From a virus, in the IMG/VR virus record IMGVR_UViG_3300029989_000165, positions 1-22,175 of that record: a DNA stretch of 22,175 bases; one strand, 5' to 3'. The notes beneath the pieces were generated by a model. The model ran no database searches. It was given only the letters and a program-made list of their open reading frames with translations, and was not told where the DNA came from. Shown piece by piece: positions 1-8,489 of the stretch (positions are counted from its first letter, which is position 1; the number at the start of each line of letters is the position of its first letter). Made by a program: the position numbers and the translations under genes.

Positions 1-19
1 ACCCTCCCGCCCGGTTGAG

Positions 20-532
20 GTGGCGAAGCGCACGAACGACAACGCGGAAGCCTTGCTTAACCAACGCAAGCCGCTAAACGCCGCGACGCTTGCCGAAGTT
101 AAAACAACCGTTGCCGGACTGTTGAGCGTAGAAACCGCCAAGCGTGAAGCGGCCGAAAAGGCACAGCTCGCGACCGAGAAACAAAATCAAACATTGTCCC
201 AAGAGTTGGAGCAAACACGCGCCGATCTAAAAGAGCTGGCGAAGGCTCGGGCTGTTGAAGCCGCGAACAACCTTGAATTGGCGAACCAACTCCGTTGGGC
301 AAACATCGTCAAATATGCCGGCATTGCAGCGTCAACCCTCCTTAGCTTGGCCGTCATCGCGTACCGGCTGAACATCGGGCGATTGCAGACAGGCGCGGCC
401 GAAGTGCTCGCCAAATTGCAGGCAAGCCACCCGGAAGCGGCAACGACCGCCCGCAGCGCGTTGGACGCGATCTTGCACACAGGCGAGCAAAGGGGCGTCG
501 CCAAAGCTTTCTTCAATCTTACCCAATCTTAA
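20..532 (+). CDS. Coiled-coil, single-membrane-span phage protein (5' end uncertain)
   Basis: I do not recognise the family. Read from the GTG at 20 it gives 170 aa, but the frame stays open to the left edge, so this may be the C-terminal part of a longer gene. Residues about 35-95 are rich in Ala, Glu, Lys and Gln with heptad-like spacing and look like a coiled coil. A hydrophobic stretch at about 98-116 (IVKYAGIAASTLLSLAVIAY) looks like one transmembrane helix. A short helical C-terminal part of about 50 residues follows. The next gene has the same plan (coiled coil plus membrane span) and starts six bases after this stop, so the two may act together. A lysis role (holin or spanin partner) or a tail-related membrane role is possible, but nothing in the sequence decides between them. 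Confidence 0.6.
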   Translation: MAKRTNDNAEALLNQRKPLNAATLAEVKTTVAGLLSVETAKREAAEKAQLATEKQNQTLSQELEQTRADLKELAKARAVEAANNLELANQLRWANIVKYAGIAASTLLSLAVIAYRLNIGRLQTGAAEVLAKLQASHPEAATTARSALDAILHTGEQRGVAKAFFNLTQS

Positions 533-538
533 AACCTA

Positions 539-811
539 ATGAGTGCCGCCCCGAATCGGTGTGAAGAACACGCCCGCAAAATTTCCGAAATGGAAAAGCG
601 CCTTGAAAAGGGCGATGCGATCTTGACCACAGTTAAGCGCATTGAAATTGCCGTTTGCGGTGACGAGGCGATGGGGGTTAAGGGGCTCGTTTCTTTGCAT
701 GGCCGGGTTGAGTCATTGGAGCGTGACCGTGTGTGGCGATTGGGCGCAGCCGCCGCCCTGGGCTTCGTTGCCGGTTCTGTCCCGGTTCTAATCGCGCTAT
801 TCAAGAAATGA
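539..811 (+). CDS. Small coiled-coil protein with C-terminal membrane anchor (XhlA/holin-like)
   Basis: This 90-aa protein has a charged N-terminal helical region (about 8-62, with KISEMEKRLEKGD and GRVESLERDRV) followed by a hydrophobic segment at about 67-87 that ends in Lys-Lys. Small proteins of this layout include XhlA/hemolysin-type phage membrane proteins and some holin accessories, but I see no diagnostic motif, so the role is inferred from architecture only. The ATG at 539 is six bases after the previous stop and has no Shine-Dalgarno sequence. The stop (TGA 809-811) overlaps the next start in an ATGA arrangement, which indicates co-translation with the DUF1833-like tail gene. Confidence 0.65.
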   Translation: MSAAPNRCEEHARKISEMEKRLEKGDAILTTVKRIEIAVCGDEAMGVKGLVSLHGRVESLERDRVWRLGAAAALGFVAGSVPVLIALFKK

Positions 812-1314
812 ATACAGCCCTAAGTGAAGCAATCAAAGAGGCGTTCGCGCTCGCGCCGTCAAACGTCGTCTATTTGGAGACGCTTGAAATCATACACCCG
901 CAAATTGTCGATTCGATTCGGTTGGTTAAGGATCGGGCCAACCATGACTTTCGTTTGGAGTCTGGCGTTGTGAAGACGTTTGAAGCCGCCGGGTTCCGCA
1001 TGGCGTTGCCACAGTCCGGGGACAACGGGTTGCAGGAATTGACGATTGGAATTGATAACGTGGACCGTCGCGTTTCGGACTTTCTAAACACGGCCGCGAC
1101 CTACGGCGAAATGGTGACGGTGATTTTCCGGCCGTACCTGTCCACCGATCCGAACACGGTTCAAATGAACCCGCCGCTTGAATTGTACCTGACGGACATT
1201 GCCGTTACCGCGCTTGAAGTCACGGGCAAGGCGACGTTCGCGAATATAAACAATAAACCGTTCCCAACCGAGCGTTACACCCGGTCGCGGTTCCCGAGCC
1301 TGGGCAACTCGTAA
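808..1314 (+). CDS. DUF1833-like phage tail protein
   Basis: The product is 168 aa. It begins with a helix (SEAIKEAFALAPS) followed by the features I associate with DUF1833 tail proteins: YLETLEIIHPQIVDSIRLV, then LPQSGDNGLQELTIGIDNV, then an RPYLSTD segment. This family sits between the tape-measure region and the NlpC/P60 and J genes in many siphophages and is thought to take part in building the tail tip; its exact role is not established. The start was placed at the ATG at 808, which overlaps the previous stop as ATGA. An upstream in-frame ATG at 733 would overlap the previous gene by about 80 bases and adds residues that do not fit the family. The stop overlaps the next start by one base (TAATG). 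Confidence 0.85.
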   Translation: MNTALSEAIKEAFALAPSNVVYLETLEIIHPQIVDSIRLVKDRANHDFRLESGVVKTFEAAGFRMALPQSGDNGLQELTIGIDNVDRRVSDFLNTAATYGEMVTVIFRPYLSTDPNTVQMNPPLELYLTDIAVTALEVTGKATFANINNKPFPTERYTRSRFPSLGNS

Positions 1315-1724
1315 TGCACTGGGCATCTGAATTTATCGGCAAGCCTTGGGTATCAGGCGCACGCGGCCCGGACGTGTTCGACTGTTGGGGGCTGTTGTTT
1401 CATATCTATAAAACAAAGTATCAAACAATATTGCCGCTGTATGAAGACACGAACGCGGCGAATGTTTTGGAAGCTACTAAACAAATAAACGCCGGTTGCC
1501 TCGGGTCCGATTGGGAGCGTATAGAGAAGCCATTTGAAGGCTGCGCGGTTGGCATGTCCACACATAAACTCTTCCACCATGTAGGTCTTTATATTGTGGC
1601 GAACGGCGGCGTAATACTACATTGCGCAGACGGCAAAGGCGTCGTCGCTCAATCAATTCCGGTTCTCAAATCGCAAGGCTGGGGCCGGATCGAATTTTTT
1701 AAACACAATGGCGCACGTTATTGA
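1314..1724 (+). CDS. NlpC/P60-family tail peptidase (lambda K-like)
   Basis: This 136-aa protein has the NlpC/P60 layout. The nucleophile Cys24 is in DCWGLL after a G-A-R-G-P-D-V-F lead-in, the catalytic His89 is in HHVGLY, and a third polar residue is likely His103 in VILHC. Such proteins are cysteine peptidases or amidases acting on peptidoglycan peptides. In lambda-like phages the K protein carries this domain, is needed for tail tip assembly and may help local cell-wall degradation during entry. The gene starts in the stop of the DUF1833-like gene (TAATG) and its 3' end overlaps the J-like gene by 17 bases, matching the usual K-(I)-J order. The protein is close to a bare catalytic domain, without an extra N-terminal Mov34-like metalloprotease domain. 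Confidence 0.88.
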   Translation: MHWASEFIGKPWVSGARGPDVFDCWGLLFHIYKTKYQTILPLYEDTNAANVLEATKQINAGCLGSDWERIEKPFEGCAVGMSTHKLFHHVGLYIVANGGVILHCADGKGVVAQSIPVLKSQGWGRIEFFKHNGARY

Positions 1725-4700
1725 AATCACCAACCCTTTCCAACCCGACAAGGACGCGAAAACGCACCTTGTTGCAGGCGCGCCAACCGTGCGGGAATGG
1801 CTCGGCATTCGCTTTCCCGGTTTCGTTGAGTTCGACCGCCCAACCATTTGTTTGTTTAACGGCAAACCGCTAAAGCGCAAAGAATGGGAGACAGCGCGCA
1901 TTCAGGGGGACGACCTTGTTACTTTCGCCGCCGTCCCCGGCATGGTCGCGGTGTATATCATTTACGCCATTTTGGTCATCGCCAGCATTGCAATCTCTCT
2001 TTCGATCAAAGCCCCGAGCGCGGCGATTGTGGCGGGTCAAGACTCCAACCAAGCCGATCCGGTCTATACGCTCAAAGGTCAGCGCAACCAAATTAAACTT
2101 GGTGACGTTATCGAAGTCCCTTACGGCCGTTGCCGTCTTTACCCGAGTTACGCGGCCGTCCCCTACAACAAATATCAAAACAACGACCAATATCTTTATC
2201 AGTTGTTTTGTTTAGGTCAGGGGCGTTTCAATATACATTCTAAACAAATCGAAGACACGGACATTTCAAACTTCGATGACGTTCAAATTGAAATCGTTGA
2301 ACCCGGCCAAAGCGTCACTCTCTTTCCTGACAATGTCATTACCTCGCCCGAGGTCGGAACGATTGAACTGCTAGACCCTAGCGCCTATGTCGTGGACGTG
2401 CCCGAGGAAGGCCACAACGAGGACAACGGCAACGGCGGTCAAACGTGGGTCGTTGATGTTCCCGAGCAAGGCCATTGGGTTTACGATTACGCCGGCCCAT
2501 TTGTGGCCAACGCCTCGGGCACCAAAACAAACCGGATCGAAGTCGATATTGTTTTGCCGAAGGGGCTTTACTATTCAAACAACTCGGGCGGCTTGGACAA
2601 CCTGACGGCGAGCGCGGGCTTTGACGCTCGCATGATTGACGACGCAGGCGCGCCCCTGGGGGATTGGTTCCAAATCGGCAGTTTCAACAAGACGTTGAAG
2701 ACCACGACCCCGCAGCGGTTCACAATCGGCGCAGCGGTCGCGGAAGGCCGTTACGAAATCCGGGGTTACCGAACCAACACAAAGAACACCAATTCCCGCG
2801 CGGGAAATGACCTGTCTTGGGAAACGCTGCGCGCCTATCTGCCAGCAACGCGGACTTACGGAAACGTGACCGTCATTGCCATGAAGGCGAAGGCGACGAA
2901 CAATTTAAACAGCAACGCACAGACCCGCTTCAACGTGTGGGCAACCCGGTTGCTTCCGGTTTGGAACCTGACCACAGGCACTTGGGACTTGGACGTTGAA
3001 ACCCGCTCGCCCGTGTGGGCGTTCGTTGACATTTTCCGCGCGAAGTACGGCGCACAGCTCGCCAACCGATTCTTGGAGCTGGATTACCTTTGCGAGCTGG
3101 CGGACCTGTACGCGGACCGGGAAGAGTTCTTTGATTGGGTCTATGACCAGCCCGTGACCGCTTGGGAGGCTTCCAAGCTCGCCGCGCGGGTCGGGCGGGG
3201 CATCCCCATGTTGAACGGCTCCCGTGTGACCATTTCACGCGACGCGCCCAAGGATTTACCGAGCGCGATTTTCAACCCGGACAACATCATTGCCGGCTCG
3301 TTCCGTTGGGAAATTAAACTTCCATCGTTCGACGCTTACGACGGGTTGGAAGTCGCCTATGTTGACCCGGATACTTGGAAGGAAGAAACGGTTAAATGTT
3401 TACTTCCGAAGGGCGAAGGAAAGGAAGCCGGGGACAACTGCAAACAAACCAAGGCGTGCGGAATCACGGGCCGAACCCATGCGTTCCGGGTGGGCATGTA
3501 TGAACGGGCGTTGGAGAAATACACCCGCGAAAACATTATTTTCAAAACCGGCCTTGAAGGCCACATTCCAAGCTACGGCGAACTAATCGCCGTAAGTCAT
3601 GACATTCCCCGTTGGTCAACGGGCGGACTTTTGCAAGCCGTCAACGGGCTCGTTCTAACCCTGTCCGAAAAAGTAGTTTTTGAAGAAGGGCAGACGCACA
3701 AGATTGTTTTACGAAAGAAGAACGGCGAAGCAACGCAGCCCTTGGACGTGACCCCAGGCGTTGACGAATACCACGTTTCGCTTGTTGCTCCGTTGGACCC
3801 GGACGACTTCTCTTTTGATTACCACAACGAGCAACCTATTTACTTGTTCGGCAAAACGAGCATGTGGGGCAAGCCCTGCCGCGTCGTCAATTTGCAGCCG
3901 AGTGACGAGGACACGGTTGAGGTCACGGCGGTAAATTACACGGAACTGCCGTTCATCTTTGACGAATACGACGCCCCAGAGCTTGACAACAACGGCATTG
4001 GGTTGCCCTCCATTCCCGCCCTGCCCTCCGTCAGCGGCTTGCGCGTGACCAAGGCGGCGAACCTGTTAAACACCGTCATTGCGGCATGGAAGCCGAGCGC
4101 GGGCGCAAAATATTACGTCGTTCAGATTTCCTACAACAACACGGATTGGGAATACCTCGGGCAAACGGTTGATTCTTGGCTACAATTCGCGGTTCTGCCG
4201 CGCTACATTTACGTTCGCGTTTCGGCTGTGAACCTGGGCGCGGGTCTGTGGGCTACATGGCAGGGGCAAGCCCCGGTTGAAAAGTCCACTGTGGTCATTG
4301 ATGACGGGGAGACGCCGGCCGGTGTGTCGGATGTTTTATTTGAACCGGACCTGAACACCATAACCGCCGGTTGGATTCCCCCGGTCAACACGGCCATAAA
4401 GTTCGTTCACATTTACAAGAGCCTGACGACCGTGCGGCCGGTGGACGTGACCTTTTCAATCGCTCCCCCGCAAAAAACTTTTGTCTTCGCCGGACTGGCG
4501 GAAAAAACGAAGTATTACTTTTGGTTTGAGGCGGAAGCGATCAACGGCCGGCACGGTCCAATTAGCGAAATGTATTCAAGCGAGACGGGTTCCGACCCTG
4601 TCTCAAATGCGCTTAATGAGCTGGCGAAAACGTTGGCCCAAAGCTTGGCGAACTCGTCCGACCATGCCAGCGCGATCCTTCAAGAAATCGAAGACCGCGA

Positions 4701-5868
4701 AGCCGGTATTGCTGAACTGAATACCGCCCTTGCCGACAAGGCGAGCGTTGCCGCCCTCACGTCCGAATCACAGACCCGAGCGACAAACGACGCTTCCGAA
4801 ACAAGCGCGCGAGAGGTCGCAATCTCCGCGCTGTCAACGACCGTTCAGCAAGTCGGGGCCGCGCTCGCGACCGAACAAACCACGCGGGCAACCAACGACA
4901 CAGCGGAAACGAACGCCCGAGAACAGGCGATTTCAGCGGTGCAAAGCGCGCTGAACGGCAAAGCCTCACAGGCGGCGCTAGACAGCGAATCTAGCACGCG
5001 CGCAACGGCCGATTCCGCCGAAACCACGGCCCGAAACACGGCAATCTCTACCCTGACCAACACCGTCAACGGGAAGGCGTCGCAAGCGGCTTTGGACAGC
5101 GAAAGCACGACGCGGGCAACGAACGACGCGACCGAGACGACGCAGCGCACAACCGCAATCGCGACGCTACAGACCCAAGTTGACGGGAAAGCCACCCAAG
5201 CCGCTCTTGACAGTGAGAGTTCAACCCGAGCGACGGCAGACGCCGCAGAAACAAGCCAACGCACAACGGCTGTGGCCAACCTGCAAACACAGGTGGACGC
5301 CAAAGCAAGCCAAGCCTACGTTGACAACCTCATTGCTACCCGAGTGACCGAGACGAGCGCGTTGGCCCGGACAATCGCGAACCTCATGGCCACAATGGGG
5401 GAAACCTCGGCTTACGTTCAGACGTTGGCGGACGCATACGTTGACAGCGCCGGCAACGCGGTTGCTCGTTGGGCAACGATGCTGACGGCCGCAAGCAACG
5501 GCGATCTAGTACAAACCGGAATCGAAATGGTTGCGCAGAACGGCGCGGCACCGATTAGCGCAATCCGAATGCTCGCGAGCGTGTTTCAACTTCGCAGTAC
5601 GATCAACGGAGTTGACGTTTACCCCTTCCAAGTGGTTGACGGCGTCGTTCGGATGAACACGGCGATTATTGCGGACGCAACTATTACCTCGGCAATGATT
5701 CAGTCCTTGGCGGCGAACAAAGTTTCCGCAACGTCGCTGTCAGCTATCACGGCAACAATTGGTCTTCTGCGCACGGCCGCGTCAGGCGCGCGGACTGAAA
5801 TCGAAGACAACCAAATTCGCGTTTACGACGGAGCCGGCACCCTGCGCGTGCGAATGGGCATTTGGTAA
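1708..5868 (+). CDS. J: Tail tip / host specificity protein J-like, 1386 aa
   Basis: This is the central tail-tip protein, which contacts the host and organises the tip. Residues 1-80 look like a beta-grasp domain similar to lambda gpI (LFNGKPL, then GDDLVTFAAVPG). A hydrophobic stretch at about 80-103 (VYIIYAILVIASIAISLSI) follows, then the J core (about 115-770) with GDVIEVPYGR and RPV/YG-type segments. Two fibronectin-III-like domains lie at about 772-865 and 868-956. A Ser/Thr/Ala-rich coiled-coil repeat region covers 1011-1198. The C-terminus (about 1240-1386) resembles the DUF1983 central-fibre domain, with VFQLRSTINGVDVYPFQVVDG and ADATITSAMI. The 17-base overlap with the NlpC/P60 gene fixes the ATG at 1708, preceded by TTTAAACACA. 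Host range probably depends on the C-terminal half and the genes that follow. Confidence 0.9.
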   Translation: MAHVIEITNPFQPDKDAKTHLVAGAPTVREWLGIRFPGFVEFDRPTICLFNGKPLKRKEWETARIQGDDLVTFAAVPGMVAVYIIYAILVIASIAISLSIKAPSAAIVAGQDSNQADPVYTLKGQRNQIKLGDVIEVPYGRCRLYPSYAAVPYNKYQNNDQYLYQLFCLGQGRFNIHSKQIEDTDISNFDDVQIEIVEPGQSVTLFPDNVITSPEVGTIELLDPSAYVVDVPEEGHNEDNGNGGQTWVVDVPEQGHWVYDYAGPFVANASGTKTNRIEVDIVLPKGLYYSNNSGGLDNLTASAGFDARMIDDAGAPLGDWFQIGSFNKTLKTTTPQRFTIGAAVAEGRYEIRGYRTNTKNTNSRAGNDLSWETLRAYLPATRTYGNVTVIAMKAKATNNLNSNAQTRFNVWATRLLPVWNLTTGTWDLDVETRSPVWAFVDIFRAKYGAQLANRFLELDYLCELADLYADREEFFDWVYDQPVTAWEASKLAARVGRGIPMLNGSRVTISRDAPKDLPSAIFNPDNIIAGSFRWEIKLPSFDAYDGLEVAYVDPDTWKEETVKCLLPKGEGKEAGDNCKQTKACGITGRTHAFRVGMYERALEKYTRENIIFKTGLEGHIPSYGELIAVSHDIPRWSTGGLLQAVNGLVLTLSEKVVFEEGQTHKIVLRKKNGEATQPLDVTPGVDEYHVSLVAPLDPDDFSFDYHNEQPIYLFGKTSMWGKPCRVVNLQPSDEDTVEVTAVNYTELPFIFDEYDAPELDNNGIGLPSIPALPSVSGLRVTKAANLLNTVIAAWKPSAGAKYYVVQISYNNTDWEYLGQTVDSWLQFAVLPRYIYVRVSAVNLGAGLWATWQGQAPVEKSTVVIDDGETPAGVSDVLFEPDLNTITAGWIPPVNTAIKFVHIYKSLTTVRPVDVTFSIAPPQKTFVFAGLAEKTKYYFWFEAEAINGRHGPISEMYSSETGSDPVSNALNELAKTLAQSLANSSDHASAILQEIEDREAGIAELNTALADKASVAALTSESQTRATNDASETSAREVAISALSTTVQQVGAALATEQTTRATNDTAETNAREQAISAVQSALNGKASQAALDSESSTRATADSAETTARNTAISTLTNTVNGKASQAALDSESTTRATNDATETTQRTTAIATLQTQVDGKATQAALDSESSTRATADAAETSQRTTAVANLQTQVDAKASQAYVDNLIATRVTETSALARTIANLMATMGETSAYVQTLADAYVDSAGNAVARWATMLTAASNGDLVQTGIEMVAQNGAAPISAIRMLASVFQLRSTINGVDVYPFQVVDGVVRMNTAIIADATITSAMIQSLAANKVSATSLSAITATIGLLRTAASGARTEIEDNQIRVYDGAGTLRVRMGIW
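4738..5301 (+). repeat. Five tandem ~38-aa (114-bp) coiled-coil repeats within the J-like gene
   Basis: Residues 1011-1198 of the tip protein consist of five units of 36-38 residues. Each follows the pattern K-A-S-Q-A-A-L-D-S-E-S-x-T-R-A-T-x-D, then A-E-T, then an xAIxxLxxxV segment. Units 3-5 are most alike and unit 2 is two residues shorter. A degenerate sixth unit begins at 5302 (KASQAYVDNL). The regular small/polar pattern suggests a trimeric coiled-coil stalk whose length could vary by recombination between units. Confidence 0.85.
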
Positions 5869-5869
5869 C

Positions 5870-6151
5870 ATGGCGCAAGGGCTTCAAATTTTCGACGCAG
5901 CCGGGAACCTGACGATTGACGTTGGTTCAAGCCTGGGGCGTTTGCTTGGCTCGCTAGATACCGGCGGAAATAGCGGCACCCATGACGAGGCGGCATTTAA
6001 CGACGGGATTCCCTTCTTTCATGTCATCCCCCAGGCGGAAGGCCGTCCCCCAACTGTCTATGTATCCGGGATAACGTTGGTTTGGACCTATTCCGACACG
6101 CCATCTTACTACCCCAACGTTCCGGTAACAATCGTCTTCGGAATCCGCTAA
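5870..6151 (+). CDS. Small tail-tip associated protein with LQIFDAAGN motif
   Basis: This 93-aa protein is of unknown family. The start is the ATG at 5870, one base after the J-like stop; the frame is open further left, but that part overlaps J in another frame. The N-terminus reads GLQIFDAAGNLTID, nearly the same as the N-terminus of the next gene and similar to the last segment of J (IRVYDGAGTLRV). The rest is beta-rich (YVSGITLVWTY, PVTIVFGIR) without membrane segments or cysteines. Position directly after J suggests a minor tip or fibre-base component. It may be a shortened paralogue of the following gene. Confidence 0.7.
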   Translation: MAQGLQIFDAAGNLTIDVGSSLGRLLGSLDTGGNSGTHDEAAFNDGIPFFHVIPQAEGRPPTVYVSGITLVWTYSDTPSYYPNVPVTIVFGIR

Positions 6152-6152
6152 A

Positions 6153-6863
6153 ATGCCCGCAGGTATCCAAATTCTAAACACGGCGGGTTCAGTCATCATT
6201 GACGAGAACTATTCAAACTTCACCCTTCGGCAGAAGGGCACGGCTAACATTTGGGTTCCGTCCACGGGTGGCATAAGCTACGGGACAAACGGCATGGTCA
6301 CAATTGCAGTAAGCGCCGAAGCCCCATTGCTCGCGCTCTATTCGCAGAACTACACGGCCATGAAATCTTGTTCCAAGAGCGGTGGCACTTGGACGTTTGA
6401 TTTTTACGTCGGGGCGAACTCGGGAACTGTCGATTTCTATTTGTTCGACAAGGCCAATTACGCCAATGACGAGGGTTGCGGTTTACAGGTGTTCGACGCC
6501 TCGTTTAACAAGGTGTTCGATTCTGCAAAGGGCTCGGCAAGCATTCGCGACGTTTTTAGCCACAGTTCGCTGGGGCCGAGCGGGGCAGATTTCTCATTCC
6601 GAAACAATTACACAGAGGGACGAAAGTACGCCGTCGTTCACTCGTTGCCGGCAAGCGGCGTTGTTCCAATCGGACACGTTCAAATGTTTACTGTTTTGCA
6701 GCGCGTTTACTCTGCGGCGAAAAGCGATTTTGGTTTTGTGGACTTCGCTAGAATGATTGCATACCAAGGCAACATAGTTGATACAGAGGAACAAATTTTA
6801 GCGTCCGGCCCGCATATTTCAGCTGACTATAAATGCTTAGTTTTGGACGTAACGAATCTATAA
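6153..6863 (+). CDS. Tail-tip associated protein, DUF6453-like
   Basis: The product is 236 aa and starts MPAGIQILNTAGSVIIDENY. Proteins with this opening occur after J in many siphophages and are sometimes annotated DUF6453; the function is not established. After the N-terminal motif come beta-rich segments and, at about residues 108-125, an internal second copy of the motif (GLQVFDASFNKVFDS). The protein therefore appears to contain two related units. The start lies one base after the previous stop with no Shine-Dalgarno sequence. The C-terminal part is more AT-rich than the upstream tail genes, which marks the beginning of a compositional change that continues into the next gene. The family assignment is from memory of the motif and is moderate. 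Confidence 0.65.
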   Translation: MPAGIQILNTAGSVIIDENYSNFTLRQKGTANIWVPSTGGISYGTNGMVTIAVSAEAPLLALYSQNYTAMKSCSKSGGTWTFDFYVGANSGTVDFYLFDKANYANDEGCGLQVFDASFNKVFDSAKGSASIRDVFSHSSLGPSGADFSFRNNYTEGRKYAVVHSLPASGVVPIGHVQMFTVLQRVYSAAKSDFGFVDFARMIAYQGNIVDTEEQILASGPHISADYKCLVLDVTNL

Positions 6864-6884
6864 ACAATTTTATTAAACAATATT

Positions 6885-8465
6885 ATGGCAACCATTGACC
6901 GGCTCGGCCTAAATTTCCGTTTCGATAAAGCGACTATCGTTGACAAGGCGATTGCGTTCGCTCGCGCGAGCACGGCAACGCGGATCAACCCAACGACCGG
7001 CCTTGTTGAAACGGTTGCGGCGAACGTGCCGCGCTTGTGTGGCAAGCAAGAGTTGTCTAATGCGTTTTCAAAAAATCTGATCAGTGATTCCAATAATTTT
7101 ATAGCTAATCGCTGGGGGTGTTGGGTTAATTGGCCTAACAATTTCGCGCAAAACGTAACCGGGCCAAATGGCGGTACGGGTTGGAGCGGGACGGTAGTTG
7201 TAAATAGTGGGTTGATCTACTATAAGAAACTAACCGCTGGCATAACGTACACCGTTTCCTGTTGGGTAAAAGCAAGCGCGGTGGCTAACATTACGTTTGG
7301 TTTTTCAGACGATCAAACTACGTCGTTAGGAGTCGATACAAATTGGACTCGGCTCGTGTTCACTGCCGTGTGTTCGGCAGGTACCGCAGCGATGAGTAGA
7401 GCATTTGAAATCATAATAACGAACATCGGTGTTGGTGGCACATTTTGCATTGCGGACGCTCAAGTAGAACAAGCGGGAGCTGTTTCGGCGTATGAAGCAA
7501 ATCCCGTCATAATCCAGCGCGGACTGCTAATTGAAGGACAGGCGACGAATTTGCTAGAACGCCTTAGTGTCGTGCCGTGGTACAGTAGTTTTGCCGTCGA
7601 TAACAATGCGATAGCGCCAAATGGAAATGCCGAGGCGTGGCAAGGTCAACTAGTGGACGGATCAAATCGCGGTTTGTGTTGGAATACTACCTCGGCAGTT
7701 CCCGCCAATGGAACCAATGTTGTTTTCTCAATTTGGCTTAAAGCATCTACGTTCGGAAAGGTGAAGATCGGGCCAAACGACAATTGGAATGAGTTCGTAG
7801 ATGTAACCACGTCTTGGAGGCGATATTTTATTCAAGGAGGTTTCCTTTCAGAGGCTACCCGAGTCGGGCAGTTAATGTGGAACTCGGGTTGGGCACCTGA
7901 TATGTTGCCGGCAGGAAGCACGCTCTATTGCGCGATGCCGCAAATTGAGGTTGGAACGTCAATACCATCTTCCAATATTCTAACAACTAACGCGGCTGTA
8001 ACGCGGGAGGCGGATATATCGACGGTTGATGTATCTAAACTTTGGAATCCGAAAGAAAGTACGTTAATTTGCGAAGCGGACTTTGGACCTGTTAACGGGG
8101 GTTGGCGCATCGCGGTGGACGGCGCCGATGCTGACAACTTGTTGCGAATAACCCAAACCAATCCGATTGGGAATGCTGTTGCCGCTGTCGGCCCCGGCTC
8201 TGGTCCGTTGAGTTTGACCCTGCTGAGTTCGGCAGTGGTTTCGCGCCTAAAAGTCGCGTGCGCACTAGCTAAGGGTGCGCTTTCGTTATCGGCGAACGGT
8301 TCAGCCGTAGAAAAAGGGAATGTTGCAAGCCCTTCGCCTACGGCGTTGCGAATTGGCGCAATGTGGAACGGTGCAATTCCCATTAACGGAACTATTCAGT
8401 CCATCCAATACGTTCCATACGCGATGGACGATTTGACGCTGCGAGCAGTAAGCGAACTAAAATAA
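6885..8465 (+). CDS. Lectin-like tail fibre / receptor-binding protein candidate
   Basis: This 526-aa protein opens with a pattern I associate with phage fibre and spike proteins (FARASTATRINPTTGLVETV, then ANVPR). Two carbohydrate-binding-module-like beta-sandwich units follow, at about 60-205 and 215-365. Each has a YTVSCWVKAS or VVFSIWLKAS strand and a TSWRRYF or TNWTRLV strand. The first ends in the linker GLLIEGQATNLLE; the second ends with TTNAAVTREADIS. The last about 150 residues look like a LamG/concanavalin-type module. These features suggest binding of host surface glycans. There is no protease or hydrolase motif, so binding rather than cleavage is likely. The gene is visibly more AT-rich and uses codons rare in its neighbours (AGA, ATA, AAT), as expected for an exchanged receptor-binding gene. 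Two TAAACA elements precede the ATG. Confidence 0.75.
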   Translation: MATIDRLGLNFRFDKATIVDKAIAFARASTATRINPTTGLVETVAANVPRLCGKQELSNAFSKNLISDSNNFIANRWGCWVNWPNNFAQNVTGPNGGTGWSGTVVVNSGLIYYKKLTAGITYTVSCWVKASAVANITFGFSDDQTTSLGVDTNWTRLVFTAVCSAGTAAMSRAFEIIITNIGVGGTFCIADAQVEQAGAVSAYEANPVIIQRGLLIEGQATNLLERLSVVPWYSSFAVDNNAIAPNGNAEAWQGQLVDGSNRGLCWNTTSAVPANGTNVVFSIWLKASTFGKVKIGPNDNWNEFVDVTTSWRRYFIQGGFLSEATRVGQLMWNSGWAPDMLPAGSTLYCAMPQIEVGTSIPSSNILTTNAAVTREADISTVDVSKLWNPKESTLICEADFGPVNGGWRIAVDGADADNLLRITQTNPIGNAVAAVGPGSGPLSLTLLSSAVVSRLKVACALAKGALSLSANGSAVEKGNVASPSPTALRIGAMWNGAIPINGTIQSIQYVPYAMDDLTLRAVSELK

Positions 8466-8489
8466 AACAAACATTTCAACAAAAACCAA

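Noticed and set aside
4738-5301. CRISPR-like array
   Set aside because: The repeats are in frame, tandem without unique spacers, and encode a coiled-coil protein region.
4845-5308. Antisense ORFs rich in Ser/Val/Ala opposite the J repeats
   Set aside because: Their apparent repeats are only the antisense of the tandem coiled-coil repeats in J.
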